A stretch of DNA of 64,000 bases from Distichodus sexfasciatus (GCA_032718565.1 JAVGVS010000012.1:2482450-2546449); one strand, 5' to 3'. Shown: positions 31,441 through 43,010, counted from the stretch's first letter. Notes: generated from the sequence alone by a model not told the origin. Numbers and translations: made by a program.

Positions 31441-32640
31441 TCAAGTTTGACTCACAAGTCTCTGCCACGACAACATCACAGTCTGTATTTATGGATTTTT
31501 TTCTTTAAATAGTGGAGCTCAGAAATCAGGAACTGCAAGAAAAAATGCCCAATACAAAATCAACTGAAGTGACAAACCTTTATGTGTTGCTTGTCTGATA
31601 CTGCAGTCACTTTTTGTCTGTCTTATTGAGCTTTGTACACTACATCAGTTTTCCAGTTTTGGCAAACCTTTTTTGTGGTGACAATTGACTAGTGACCTAA
31701 AATACTGCAGAATATCTTCTTGTAAAATGAAGTGCGGTGAATAGTGATCGTTTTGCACTGTACAGGGGTTTACAAATTCATTTGCAATGCTGGAACAAAG
31801 ATTTAAGTACAGGTATGTAGAATATATCTAAAAACATTCCTGTATTTATATATAGCTGAGCAGCTGAAGGGTTGGCCAAAGCAGCTGAAAAATATTTTGT
31901 GACAAAATGTTATATGTTGTTCAAAACTGGTAATTATTTATTATTTTTAATTACTAAGTTACAATAATTGCTCACATTTTATCATGCTGCTGAGGAAAAA
32001 AAATTAATCTTAATCACAAGATATTTGACATAAATCTGGAACTTAGTAAATGAATGTCACCAATGAATGCAGTTTATCCAGTTTTGGTCAATGATTCATG
32101 GTTACAGAAACATGTAATAATTGCATTATATATCGGGATTCAAATTCATTCAATTCAAAATCATTCAAATCAATTCAATAGAACTGAAAAAACTGCCATA
32201 ATAAAATTAATTTTAACTGGTTTTAAGATGACAGATATAAATAATAATAATTTTAAATGGCCTATGCTTATTAATTACTCCTCAAAAAAGCTGAAAGTAA
32301 TTAATTCGAATGAACTACTTTGAATCAAGGCACGGAGGTCAACATTTCAATCATACTGTATTGTCACTTTAGCAGTAATTGTAATGCATCGTCTGATCTG
32401 TTACTCAACTGTGATTCAGCTGATCTCTCAGAACAATGCAGTCTTAGTCCCAGACATTTTCCATCTTACTCATTCGTCCTACAAACATGTTCAACGCATC
32501 ACTAGCCTTCATTTAAAAAGGCTCAGCTTTAACCACACACACTTCATTTGCGTATAAAATATCTTATCATGATTAAACTTGCACTTGATTTACACCACTA
32601 TTAAATAAATGCCATGGAAGTAAAAGAAATAAATGCCATC
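31441..32640. other. AT-rich unique sequence
   Basis: No gene or repeat recognised. Short open frames (32054-32505) are AT-rich and featureless. Confidence 0.45.
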
Positions 32641-33360
32641 TAGGATGGATTCATCTCAACCATCACAACTGTCATCACTACTGCACTCCCTGCAAAGACA
32701 CAACTTAATGCTAGTGTCTGTAAATGACAAATTCAATTACTTACAGTGACGCATTGCTCATATATTTATTCCCTAATTGCTCTGCTAGGCTCCTGGGGGA
32801 TTTGCTGCACCTCTTTTTTGTGACACCGTTTAGATTTCACTCAGGTGTCTGCAGAATCATTTGTCGGCTGCGATTTGGGGAGTCGTTCCACTGCCTCTCG
32901 TGATGTGACAAGTGTTAATAAGCCTATCTAATAAAATTACCCCCTCCACTAATGCATGTCTATGATGGGAGGATCCAGTAGGATGCAATACTGATTTTTA
33001 TTGTGTAAGAGGAGAAATCCTGTTAGTCTCTCTCTCTCTCTCACTCTCCCTTTCTCGTATTAAGTACATTATGGGATAAAGCTGTGTTAACTTCTAGCCT
33101 TGACTAACCTGGCATTGAAATGAAGAAGTCTTTTTACAATAAAAGGCCGGTACTCAGGTTAAAAGCTTTGCTTGTGGGCTTTGAAGAATTGAATGGTATT
33201 CGATTGTGATCTATGTCATCTATGTTTGCTGACAACCACAAATAAACAATATAAATATGCAGCACCTGTCTGGCATGCCTGCAATTTTTATTTGCGTTAA
33301 CACTAAGCCGCAGACAACGGATAGAACCCACATCAATTTCACAGTTCCATTTTAGTCCAG
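32641..33360. other. Candidate conserved non-coding islands (two blocks)
   Basis: Blocks 32700-32990 and 33050-33350 are of mixed complexity, without repeats, separated by a CT run at 33031-33050. The first includes 'ttgctctgctaggctcctgg' and 'cattaatgcatg'-like AT-core words, the second 'ttatttgcgttaacac'. The texture resembles vertebrate enhancers near developmental genes. No conservation data are available here. Confidence 0.35.
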
Positions 33361-33434
33361 ATCTGATTCATTTTGGATATCAGATGTGAAGAAATGATGT
33401 GGAATAAATTTGAAAAAGAAATTCAGTACCATAG

Positions 33435-34065
33435 AGAAGAGTCAAAGTCAAAAGTCAAAGTCAACTTTATTGTCATCTCTGCTATATACTGTACAGATAC
33501 ATAGAGAGACGAGACGACGTGGCTCCAGGTTATTTCCAGTGCAAACAAACAAAGAACAGTAGAACAGAGAATAAATAGGCAGTGGCACGACTAGGCACAT
33601 GGAATAAACAATAAATAAGTAAAAATACTAAAATATACATTAAACAATATACATTTTAAACCAGACAATATACAATATACATTTTAGACTAGACAGGGAA
33701 GACAGACATAGAGCTAAACATGTTTGTCAAGTCAGGATGCAGTATTCTTAACAGGTTGAAATTGACATTTACACTGAGTGTGCAAGAGGTAGAGTTATAA
33801 TAGACAGATACTATATCTGGACTATTTCCAAGTGCAATGTTCAGTATATGTGCAAATATGCAAACATTTAAACAGGTGCAAATTGACATTTTACATTGGA
33901 TGTGCAGGAGGTAGAAGGTTATAATATAACAGATACTATATTCGGCTATTTATGTGTACAATGTCCGGTGTACGTGCAAAGATTTATGCTGCATAAAATA
34001 AGGAAAAATTTATATATGTATAACAGATCAAGGTTGCTATTACCTTAAGCATTGGGGTGTAAAAA
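33435..34065. repeat. Dispersed fish repeat with internal tandem duplication
   Basis: The start 'agtcaaagtcaactttattg' followed by 'gtacagatacatagagagac' and 'cgtggctccagg' matches a widespread fish repeat, read in reverse. Within it, 33739-33860 and 33868-33980 are similar direct copies of about 115-125 bp ('aacaggttgaaattgacatt' and 'aacaggtgcaaattgacatt', both with 'gtgcaagaggtag/gtgcaggaggtag' and 'agatactatat'). Confidence 0.65.
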
Positions 34066-34146
34066 CTTCATTGTGCTGGCATATTATTAGATGCCAAGAC
34101 TGCACAGTTTTCAAACACCAGATTATAAAAGATCATACTAGTTCAT

Positions 34147-34358
34147 TCATTCATTATCCAAACCGCTTAATCCCAAATGGGGTTGCAGGGGGACCAGAGC
34201 CTATCCCAGGAATTATGGGCGCAAGGCAGGGACCAACACAATCTCACTTTCTCTCACACCTTACAGGGCCAATTTAGAGTTGCTAATTAAGCTATATTGC
34301 ATGGCTTTGGAATGTGGGAGGAAACTGGAGCACCAGGAGGAAACCCACATGAACACTG
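34147..34358 (-). mobile_element. DANA/mermaid-like SINE, 5'-truncated, with 13-bp TSD
   Basis: The minus strand carries the 3' body ('cctcccacattcc', 'taaattggccctgtaaggtg', 'ggtccctgccttgcgcccat') and an 'atgaatgaatga' tail at the left. The exact 13-base repeat 'catactagttcat' at 34134-34146 and 34359-34371 is the target-site duplication, so the truncation happened at insertion. Confidence 0.9.
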
Positions 34359-34371
34359 CATACTAGTTCAT

Positions 34372-35211
34372 GTTTGATGCAAATTCATTGAATTCTGTAA
34401 CATAAAGTAGATTTTTCTTAGTTACCTATTATAATCAAATCTCATACTTAAAAAAGAAAACATTTATAGTTTTTTTAATTTACTTTTTAACATTTTAATA
34501 CATAATGCTTGGATTTTGTATAACATATATTAAAAGCATGATTGTGGAATCATGGCAATGTGCATGCATGTACTAGGCTAGAGAATAAAGGTGATGCTTT
34601 TTTAAGATTGATATTTATAAACTTAGGTTTTGCTTGGAATTAAACTGTTTGGAAAAATGTTAATTGGACTTTTTGGGCTGGTTGCTTGAACGCAGATTAG
34701 ACCTAGTCTTGGACTAATTTGCACTAATATTGGAGATTCACTACTGAAAGTCAAAATCTTTTAGAATTCAATTTATGTTTTGAGAAAACATTTTAGGATT
34801 CTGTATAGCACATACTATATGCTAAATACTTTGCTATAACTGAAACTTAAAGTGTGTGGATCTATAAAACCTGATTAGCATTCGTTTTCCTAAACTAATG
34901 GAAAGAAATCACAGAACTATAGAAACAGTTTTGTATATTGGAGTTAGTTTAAGTGCATGTCAAATGCTAACTTTTAAAATAAATTTGACAAACCTTACCT
35001 GTTCATGGATTTAAATTTAAAGTTCAAATAAAACAAACACATTTAATGAGATTTTTTCAGGTTCTAAAATATTTCATTACTATAGTGTTGGAGAAAGCTC
35101 TTCTTGGATCTTTCTATAGATTTTGCATACTGAAAGTAAGCATGTGGATTAACATCCATGCTCCAATCTAAAAGGAGAAATCAAGAAACTATAGCAGAGC
35201 CGTAAATGTGT
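34372..35211. other. AT-rich unique sequence
   Basis: No gene or repeat recognised. Confidence 0.45.
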
Positions 35212-35219
35212 GCTGTGGG

Positions 35220-36161
35220 CATGGGCGTAAATTTCATTTAACAGTAGGGGGGGGACAATTTAAAAAAAAATTCTCATGAGCAATTTTTGAAGGGGACACA
35301 AATAATACAGTCAAATTGTACTTATAAAGATATGTCCCCACAGTGAAAAACTTTGCTTCTATCATTATTATTGTAGCATGGAGACTGCGTCATTATGGTT
35401 ATTTTCAAAGTTTTTCTGAGATTCAATGACAAAGCAGATTTTTCTTCAAAACTATTTATTGCATTGTTTATGTTGTTTACAGTCAAGCCATCAACATACA
35501 AATTTAAACATGACTGTTATTGTGAAAAAGATATATAAAATAAGTAATGTTTTGTAACAAAATCAATTATTAAATTGATTTTTATTAATTATTATTAAGT
35601 TAACATTATGCCAAGTCGTCACAAATAAAACAATGCATGGGAAACGGCTTTGGCGTGTTAGTTGCAATGCACTATGCAACAAACTATTGTAAACAAGCTA
35701 ACGTTAACTAGATAAGTAATATTTTAATCGCTAATATAGCAGATTCATGGAAAATTACATCGGCATTTTTGCTGCAACTAATTTATGAATGAGTCTGCAT
35801 CAACTACATTAAAGAGAATCACTTTATTTAAAGTGAATAAAATACCCTACTCACTGGAGTTCAACATTAATTGAGCCGCAGCCACACACCTGACTAGTGT
35901 GTGTAGAGTAGGTGAGATGAACTGGGGAAAGCAGGCAGTGGGCCAAACCACTGTGAGGAAGGGGAGGGGGAACTCAACTGTTTCTAAATGCATTTTTTGT
36001 GTTTGTTTTTTTTTCTACTTACACAATTATTTTAGGTATACATACATATATTTTTCACAATAGAGAGTGCGATTTTTTTAAATATATTTTTTGGGGGGGA
36101 CAACCCTCGGATGGGGGGGGGGGACACATCCCCTCCGTCCCCTGCGGGATTTAAGCCCATG
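35220..36161. mobile_element. Non-autonomous hAT-type transposon with 8-bp TSD
   Basis: The left end 'catgggcgtaaat' and the reverse complement of the right end 'catgggcttaaat' form inverted repeats with one mismatch over 13 bases. The exact 8-base repeat 'gctgtggg' flanks both sides (35212-35219 and 36162-36169). Eight-base duplications are the hallmark of hAT elements. The 942-bp interior is AT-rich without a transposase, and G or C runs near both ends ('gggggggaca', 'ggggggggggacacatcccc') are typical of this fish family. It would need a transposase supplied elsewhere. Confidence 0.85.
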
Positions 36162-36169
36162 GCTGTGGG

Positions 36170-36670
36170 TCAAATCCATGTGTAAGCCATATTTCATATA
36201 ACTTTCTACATCCTGGTCTGTGTACTGTGGCTTCTTGGTTGTAATGATGCAACAGCCATGGCATCACTATTCCTCACGTTTACTGCCACTGCTCATGGAG
36301 AACTTCAGCACGGTCAGAGTCTCCTCAACAGAGAAACTCGGGAGCCTCAGTGGCATTCCGGAGCGTTCCACTGACAGAAGTGCAGTAACCATGCCGATGG
36401 CAGGAGATGAGGTTCTGGGACTACTGTAACCACAGAAACTGTATCCATGGTGTTCATGAGGAGAAATTGGACCTCAAAGTGTTGACATGAGGTGCATGGC
36501 ATGAGGAGTCAAATGGAACTGTCATTGAAGAAATTGTCTGAGGACAAGAACCAAGGATAAATTTTGCATTTCCTTCTTCCCATTGTTGAAAAAATACTTT
36601 TACCATAAAGTAGTTACAACTTAAAGGACTGATTTTGCGGCAGCATTTCTAAAAAAACAAAAACCAAAAT
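36170..36670. other. Unique stretch, partly of balanced composition
   Basis: 36190-36560 has near-even base composition and is open from 36220 to 36429 (69 codons), but the product has no recognisable domain and no splice structure is convincing. Either a conserved non-coding segment or an unrecognised exon remnant. Confidence 0.3.
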
Positions 36671-36675
36671 GATGA

Positions 36676-37058
36676 TTGTTGTGTTGCGGAAGTGAGTCAA
36701 AGTTGCGGAAAAATTAGCTATTTTTCCCCCTTTGTAATGATTATTTAACAATTTATTATAATGAAGAGAACAAAACTTCTATTATTTTTATTAATCATTT
36801 AGGGTTGTTTTTTTTTTTTAGATTAAATTGAGGTGTTTTTATCACACACGTTTCCTGCGTCTTCTAAACGTAACAAGGAAGTGAGTTCGCTGACGTATGG
36901 GTCAACGGTTTGCAACAAATTACAATGATTAGTCAAAAATTGGGGAAAAGTCATGATAATTGGTCAAAATTGCATGGTAGTAATGAATTTGCAGGGATTC
37001 GCTGAATTTGTGTTAACATTTGTGATCGCAACAACGCGAAATCCTGGAGGGTGTGATA
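36676..37058. repeat. Unclassified dispersed repeat, copy 1
   Basis: Shared with 43915-44226. Common blocks are 'gtcaaagttgcggaa/gtcaaagttgcagaa', 'ggtgtttttatcaca', 'agtgagtt.gctgac.tatgg', 'gaatttgcagggat', 'gaatttgtgttaa' and 'tgtgatcgcaaca..acg.gaaatcct.gagggt'. It has no coding capacity. The family was not identified. Confidence 0.7.
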
Positions 37059-37194
37059 TTTGGTTACAGACCAAGGTTTCTGACATTTAGAAGATGCTAA
37101 ATGAATGAGGGTAAAGCGTTTGATAATTGGATATTGAGTTCATATTTGCCAAATACCTTACAAATACATGAAGCTCTACCAATCAGATGAGTTG

Positions 37195-37425
37195 TGGACA
37201 GAGTTTATTCTTTCAACTTTACACTTACATTTTTGGCTTATTATTTTTCAGAGCTACATCCATTTCCTGATTACAGGGCACTTGGAGAGACTTGAGTGTT
37301 TTGGAGTTAAGTGTCTTGCTAATTTTCTCAGTGGTGGTAGTGCTGGAGGTAGAATGGAAGCCAGATTCAAATACGAACCCTAACTTCTTGTTTGTTATCC
37401 TACCACTGGACAGTCACCACCCTGT
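37195..37425. repeat. Dispersed fish repeat, second copy of the 6905 family
   Basis: It shares the 'cttacattt', 'cagagctacat', 'aagtgtcttgctaattt' and inverted B-box-like 'agattcaaatacgaacc' pattern, much diverged. Open frames through it are not genes. Confidence 0.4.
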
Positions 37426-37544
37426 TTCTCTAGGTGGAACTCTGCCTACCTTGATTTCTGTTTTCTCAAAAGCTGGGGAAAACAAAATTTACATATATAC
37501 ATAACCCAGTTGCAGAATGAATCTGGGTGGGACATTGTGCTTTT

Positions 37545-37680
37545 GAGGCAGTAGGCTTGCATAATGATTAGGGTGTGATCCGAAGTTTACCGGTTCGAAT
37601 CTGCTAAAGGTACTATTGAAGTACTCATGAGCAAGGTACCTTATCCAAGCACAGAATCTCTTGTCCAGAACCACTTCTAC
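37545..37680 (+). mobile_element. tRNA-derived SINE, family 2, partial
   Basis: The head 'cataatgattagggtgtgatc' with B box 'ggttcgaatct' and body 'gtactcatgagcaaggtacc' are recognisable. The 3' half is missing. Confidence 0.65.
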
Positions 37681-37719
37681 TTCCAGAGACAGATTATCAG
37701 TGAATCCCACTTCACTACC

Positions 37720-38345
37720 CCTCTGTTTTGCACGTTTATGTGTAGGGGTAAGGTGTCCCATCTCTCATTTAAACCGAGGGGTAGGGGAAGGGCTAACTAC
37801 CCATTTAAACTGAGATTTTTCAGAGGCTCACTCCAAACGGAGGGGTAGGAAATATTTCCCAGAATGCCCTGCGAAAAACTTTCAGCAACATGACTGTGGA
37901 ACCGAAAGAGACAAAAAAGATGTACAAATGTACATAATTTCTCTGTTAATAAAGAATTAATTGTATTGTCTAGTTTGACTTTGCTTTTCAGCTGTAAGGT
38001 TGTACTCTTCATAAACTCTACAGAAAAAAGCTGCTAGTGTGGTATTGGTCGCTATCATACATCTCTGGTTTGCTGCAGACAAATGCAAAAAATGCCAACA
38101 GCCCACGTGATGGAAATAATAATTATTATTACTATTACAATAATTAAGATACATATTGAACATCCAGCAAGAACATGTCGCGACTGCTTACATAAAATTC
38201 ACTGGAGACTGTGGGGTGTCCCATTTAGTAGGGGTAGATTTCAACCCTTGCCCCTTACCACTCCATGGCAAGGACCAAGGGGTAGGGCCAAGGGTTAGGG
38301 CCAAGGGGTGAAATGGGATTCGCCCTAAATTGTGACACCCTAAAG
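37720..38345. mobile_element. Inverted-repeat element with 'aggggtagggcca' motifs (Harbinger-like?)
   Basis: The left end near 37748 ('aaggtgtcccat') and the reverse complement of the right end ('agggtgtcacaa', near 38340) match. Both flanks contain repeated 'accgaggggtagg' or 'aaggggtagggccaaggg' words and 'gggattcgccct'. The interior has no transposase. The layout recalls fish PIF/Harbinger-type MITEs, but a clear 3-bp target duplication is not seen. Confidence 0.5.
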
Positions 38346-38659
38346 GTGGAGACATTACAACAGAAAAACCAAAGACAGTGATTAGGAAGAAACTGACTTG
38401 GCAGCCACTAGTGACATGGTAAGGTATTACAGGGCAGATTCTGATAGCTATTAAACTCATGTCTTCAGTTTGACTGTGACACAAATCACATTTCTTAATT
38501 TGTCAAAACAAAACCTTCAAACCACATAAATGGACCGAAGCTTTGTGTGTGTTTGTATGGGTGTGTGCACTCAACATCTGTATTTACTGTGTTGCTTCAG
38601 AACAGGTGTGGTCTGCTGATAATAAGGTACCACACACACATATGCACACATGCAGACTC

Positions 38660-38692
38660 TTACACGCACGCACGCACACACACACACACACG

Positions 38693-38722
<30 letters not shown>
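38660..38722. repeat. (CA)n microsatellite
   Basis: Alternating CA with a few GC steps, about 63 bases. A second short CA run is at 38869-38883. The His/Thr-rich frames over it are artefacts. Confidence 0.92.
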
Positions 38723-38723
<1 letters not shown>

Positions 38724-39048
38724 TGCCACTGCCCTAGGGGTTGAGGGGATTAATGAGGATAAAATAAATAAAGTTTGGACAGTTCACTTTCAGACTGCCC
38801 CTAGGGAGAATGTTATCAGTGCAACAGTGAGCTTACACCCCCTGTTGCTTTCAAATGTCACTCACATTCACACACACACACACAGTCCATTTTAAATGAT
38901 GCTACACCGCTGAGTCCCCACCTCCTGGCTCATGCTTCTCATTCTGACTGTTAGATGAAACCAGCTTGTGTATTTGCACATGTCTTGTTTATACGGGAGC
39001 TAATTTGAGATGTGGGGTTTGTGGAGCTGAATGGGATATAATTTCAGG

Positions 39049-39102
39049 TGGTTGTGTGTGTGGTTGCGTGTGCGTGTGTGTGTGGGTGTGTGTGTGTGTG
39101 TT
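39049..39102. repeat. (TG)n microsatellite
   Basis: A TG run with TTG and CG interruptions, in the opposite strand sense to the CA run 330 bp to the left. Confidence 0.9.
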
Positions 39103-39155
39103 TGGGCCAGATGTCCTCACTAAGTCAGCATAGAATGTATTCTTTGGCATGGTAT

Positions 39156-39646
39156 TGTCATGCACACTGCCTCCCGCAGCCAATGGTGGGACCCAGAAGT
39201 ACTGGCTTCGTGTCAAAGAGTATAAAAGGAATCACTTCCTCGCAGCGCACCGCTCTACCATTGTTCCATCCTGGCCCTTTCTCTGATTCCATCGGCTTCT
39301 ACTGTGAATACTCTTTGTTAGAGTGTGTGTCGTTAGAATGCGGATTATTTGTGGTAATCCTTACTCTTCGCATAAGAGAGTTCTTAGATGGACTCGCTAT
39401 CTACTATCTACTCGCATTCTCAGCCACGTTTGGGTTAACCACCACGCTACACGGGCTAACGGCTAATGAGTAGCAATTCGCTATATCCTATCCAGATCAC
39501 TGGTGAATTGTGAAAGGGGGCATTCGGTTCATATCCTAACCAGATCACTGTCCGAATTGCGAAGCAGTCCGCCAGACGCCTAACCCGGCCGCTGAAAGAT
39601 TGTCAGCGTCTGTTTTTCATGTCACATCCTCACCAGATCCCTGACA
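39156..39646 (+). mobile_element. Solo LTR related to the Gypsy element, with GGTAT duplications
   Basis: It starts TGTCATGC and ends CCTGACA, flanked by the exact 5-bp repeat 'ggtat' (39151-39155 and 39647-39651). The TATA-like 'gtataaaagg' (39221) and the block 'cacgtttgggttaacca..acgctacacgggctaa.ggctaatg' are shared with the Gypsy 5' LTR at 11387-11740. The right part holds three variants of 'catatcct..ccagatcactg' (39482, 39529 and 39622). It is 491 bp long with no internal region. Confidence 0.9.
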
Positions 39647-39651
39647 GGTAT

Positions 39652-41500
39652 ATTTTTGATGGTTCTATTATAAATAAATAATTCAATTATTTAAAACCTG
39701 AAAAAACAAAATAGTTCAAAATAGTTTAGGTTTGGTTTTGAAGTTGGAAAATGGACTTGTATGTAGTAATGTAGTAATGAAGTAAATATAGAATTGGGTA
39801 AAAATAGGCTTAGGTTGAGGGAGGGAAATGTCTTATTATATAAGATTAAATAGACATAAATAACAGACTTGATATTTTAATTACCATATTCCTTCCAAGA
39901 AGAACAAAAAGAGAAGAGAGAGTATGTCCTTGGCATGATAGAAAAGAGAGGGTTTTGGACATTTTTTGATGGTTTAATGAAACATTTTTAATACAAGATT
40001 TAACTTTACATTACATTTGGTTTCATGGGTTGAGGTTTGATTTAAAGTTATATTTTTGGAGTTAGAGGTTGGGGCAAATTTATGTTTTTGTTTGAAGTTG
40101 GATGAGACTCAAGTTTAGGTATAAGATGGAAAAAATGTACTATACAAGGTTTATTAATTATTTTTATTTTTTTTTACTTTCTTGAAATATGTTTCTAAAT
40201 TAAAATTTTACTATGAGCTTCATGCACTCAATGAGTGACTTTTGTAGATACAATTTAGAGACAAACAAAAAAAGACGAATGGACGTCACAACAGAATAAT
40301 CATTATTTTTGCTATTATCATTATTAATATTTATCTTGATCCTTTCTGCAGTAACAGATGGTGTTATAATGGTACAGTCATGATACAACTGCAGACAATA
40401 ATAAAGAACTAACATGTTTTGCTAAACATTTATCAGCTGTTAATGCCTGACTACATTTACAACCAAGATTTTACGCTCCCGCTGAAATAAAACAACTGGT
40501 ATCAAGGTTTTTTCACTCTGACTTTAACAGCAGCTCTGATTTATTTGCACCACTGGTTTGTGTTTAGTTTGAAATAATCTGATGGTGCAAATAATCAAAC
40601 AGCACAAACATTAAACAGCACAGGAAATTTCTATCGCACACAGTATTCTTCAGGACTATTTATAGGTTTAGAGCCCAAATGATACAGAATTATTTAAAGA
40701 GGTACTGATAATTAGATTATTAAATAGTCTCATAATTCAACGAAATGTTTTTCCAGAAAACAAAACATGAATACATTCTCTTACATTTGTTATATGTAGC
40801 TACTTTCATTTACATAAGTGTCTTTAAAATAGTTCTGAAAATAAGAGCCAAATTTACAAAAATGGAAAAAATCTGTGCATGTTGACCACTTGTGGACAAA
40901 CTGTGCAATGGCAACACTGTCTTTGAAGAATCCATATTTTGTGTCTCATTTCTTTTTGTTATTATCATCATCATTAACATTGATAATTTATTGACAACTA
41001 ACTAATTCTGCTTGATAACATCAGCCTCTAATTAGGCCCACTACCTTACTGCTTCAACCTTTTTGCTGTATAGTTGCACACTAAAGTCCATTGTCTAAGT
41101 TTGTGTTGAAAAAACTTCTTGGTTGAATGTTTTATAGGCTTGGTGACTATCTAGGCATGATAGTGTATAAAAAAACGCAATGCAACACAACACTGCTCTG
41201 CCTACAGTTGTGGTCACACTAAAATATCCTGTTTTCTTTGCAACTGAGAGTGGATATGGTACAAAAGGTGACATTTTGCTTCAAGACAGTGTTGGTGCTG
41301 TTTGCAACACTGGTATTAGCTTACTGGCCTGATTAGATGTGTGAAAAATAATGGCCTACAGTGTCATAAAATGCACCATAATATAGTTTGTATCAAGACT
41401 TGCATGGTTATTGCCCAAATCAAGATGGACTGCTTGATCCAGACTCTTGCTCCAGATCTTCACAATCTCTAATTACCAGATTGGGTTCATTTGAGTTTTA
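39652..41500. other. AT-rich unique sequence
   Basis: Long AT-rich stretch. No gene, RNA or repeat could be supported. Confidence 0.45.
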
Positions 41501-41734
41501 ACTTCCCATAACTGTGAATTCAAGTATTTAAAGAGTGTTGTTCTTGTTGTTTCTTTGCGAGATATTGCTAAGTCCTGTACTGCATACCAAGCGTTTTCCA
41601 GGTCTGACTACTTGGTGTGCCAACCATTGTTTGGTGCTGTGGCTGTTTCTTGGTGCTGATATTTGCACAACCTTTCTGGAAATAAAGACTGAGTTAAGCA
41701 CTTTGTGTGCATCCACGAGTAACAAGCCTCTCTT
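41501..41734 (+). other. Possible degenerate LTR end
   Basis: The sequence 'ttggtgctgatatttgcaca' followed by 'ggaaataaagactgagtt' resembles an LTR 3' region with a polyadenylation signal. No start or duplication is visible, so an unrelated polyadenylated fragment is equally possible. Confidence 0.25.
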
Positions 41735-41990
41735 ATGTTAATGCATTCTTGAACTACCACCATCACCCGGGGAACAGTGTTTGGGGACAGTACCTTGCTC
41801 ATGAGCACCTCAGTGGTACCTATATTACTCAGGTGACCTTTTGATAATGGGACATGATTGCACCATTACTCTATCAACCGCCCCCTAGGTAACCGCTAGT
41901 GGGCAGTTGATAGAGTAATGGTGTGATCACTAGAGTGGTAAATTTAGCACTGAGGTACTCATGAGCACAAAGTGCTCTCCTAAACATACC
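41735..41990. mobile_element. Head-to-head pair of family 2 SINE fragments
   Basis: A minus-strand copy (about 41742-41883) and a plus-strand copy (about 41895-41985) meet at their tRNA-like heads. The facing segments 'caccattactctatcaaccgccc' (from 41855) and its inverse 'gggcagttgatagagtaatggtg' (from 41901) pair with a single mismatch across a short loop. Confidence 0.72.
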
Positions 41991-42474
41991 TGATTATGTA
42001 GTAGGCTGGGTTTAATTTGACAAAGTTGTCAGTAAGGTTGGGTGATATGACCTCCTATCAACATCACAACAAAAAATCATTTTACATCAATTACAATTAA
42101 TGTTTTTTAGCATATACTGTAAATGTTCTCAACTATTAAAGCTGGTATATTTTTCATAATGAAAGTGTGCATCTTTGTCATATTAAAATAACTGAAGGAA
42201 AAACACAGATGTACTTGCAGACTGGACAGGGCAGAGCCATGTGACAGCACACATAATATTTTGTTTTTAAGGTTATAGGCCATGAACATACATAAACTTT
42301 TAAAAAAGAAAAATTTCTGAAATAATTGAAATAACTGACATGGGCAAGATTATGTTGATTAGAGGTTCTAAATGTTGGTTTAATCCATTTTCAATTAACT
42401 ACCCAGCCCCAGATGACTGATATCGGAATTTGTTGGAATTTACTACCTATAGTGTCTGGTTTTCATTTGAAAAT

Positions 42475-42712
42475 GAGTGATTTTTTGTCATTGTGAACAC
42501 AGCACAGCACACAGTGCACCACAACGAAATGTGACCTCTGCATTTAACCCATCCGTGAAGGAGCAGCGGGCAGCTAACAAGCACCCGGGGAGCAGTGCTT
42601 GGGGACGGCACCTTGCTCATGAGTACCTCAGTGGTAACTTTTACTTTTTTGAACCTGCGACCTTCTGATCACGGGGCGAACACCCTACCGTTACACCACC
42701 AACTGCCCCATG
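42475..42712 (-). mobile_element. tRNA-derived SINE, family 2, good copy
   Basis: The minus strand reads head 'tggtgtaacggtagggtgtt', B box 'aggttcaaaaa', 'gtactcatgagcaaggtgcc', 'ccaagcactgctccccgggt' and 'gcagaggtcacatttcgttg'. Length is about 238 bp, close to the family's apparent full length. Confidence 0.82.
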
Positions 42713-42739
42713 CAACCATATGACGAAACTCTGAAAATG

Positions 42740-43010
42740 AAAATTTATACCAACATAACACACACTACCATGCCACTATCATGTCAGTGTTGAAAAAGAG
42801 CCACCACATAGATACTGTAATACCAGGTCAACTGGGGTTAGAAACTGAACTACTTTAGAGAGCTTGGAAGAATGTAAATAAAAACAAGATGTGTCGGAGA
42901 CTACACCTCTATACCTAAAACCAGGATGTGCTGTTCTTAATGATGTTTCCAGTAAGTACAGAAAAAAGAATGGGTTCCTAATAAAGTGGTCTAGTGAGTG
43001 TATATTGGCA
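42740..43010. repeat. Degenerate dispersed repeat with 'cctaataaagtgg' and 'catgtcagtgttg' words
   Basis: It contains 'cacactaccatgccactatc', 'atgtcagtgttg' and 'cctaataaagtggtctagtg', words of a repeat common in some otophysan fish. A related fragment in the opposite sense lies at 61520-61640 ('ctgacatggtagtgtgtgtt'). Family name not certain. Confidence 0.45.

Noticed and set aside
33739..33980. Pair of solo LTRs
   Set aside because: No TG/CA ends or target duplications; better explained as internal tandem duplication of a dispersed repeat.
38543..38895. His/Thr-rich frames
   Set aside because: Translations of a CA microsatellite.
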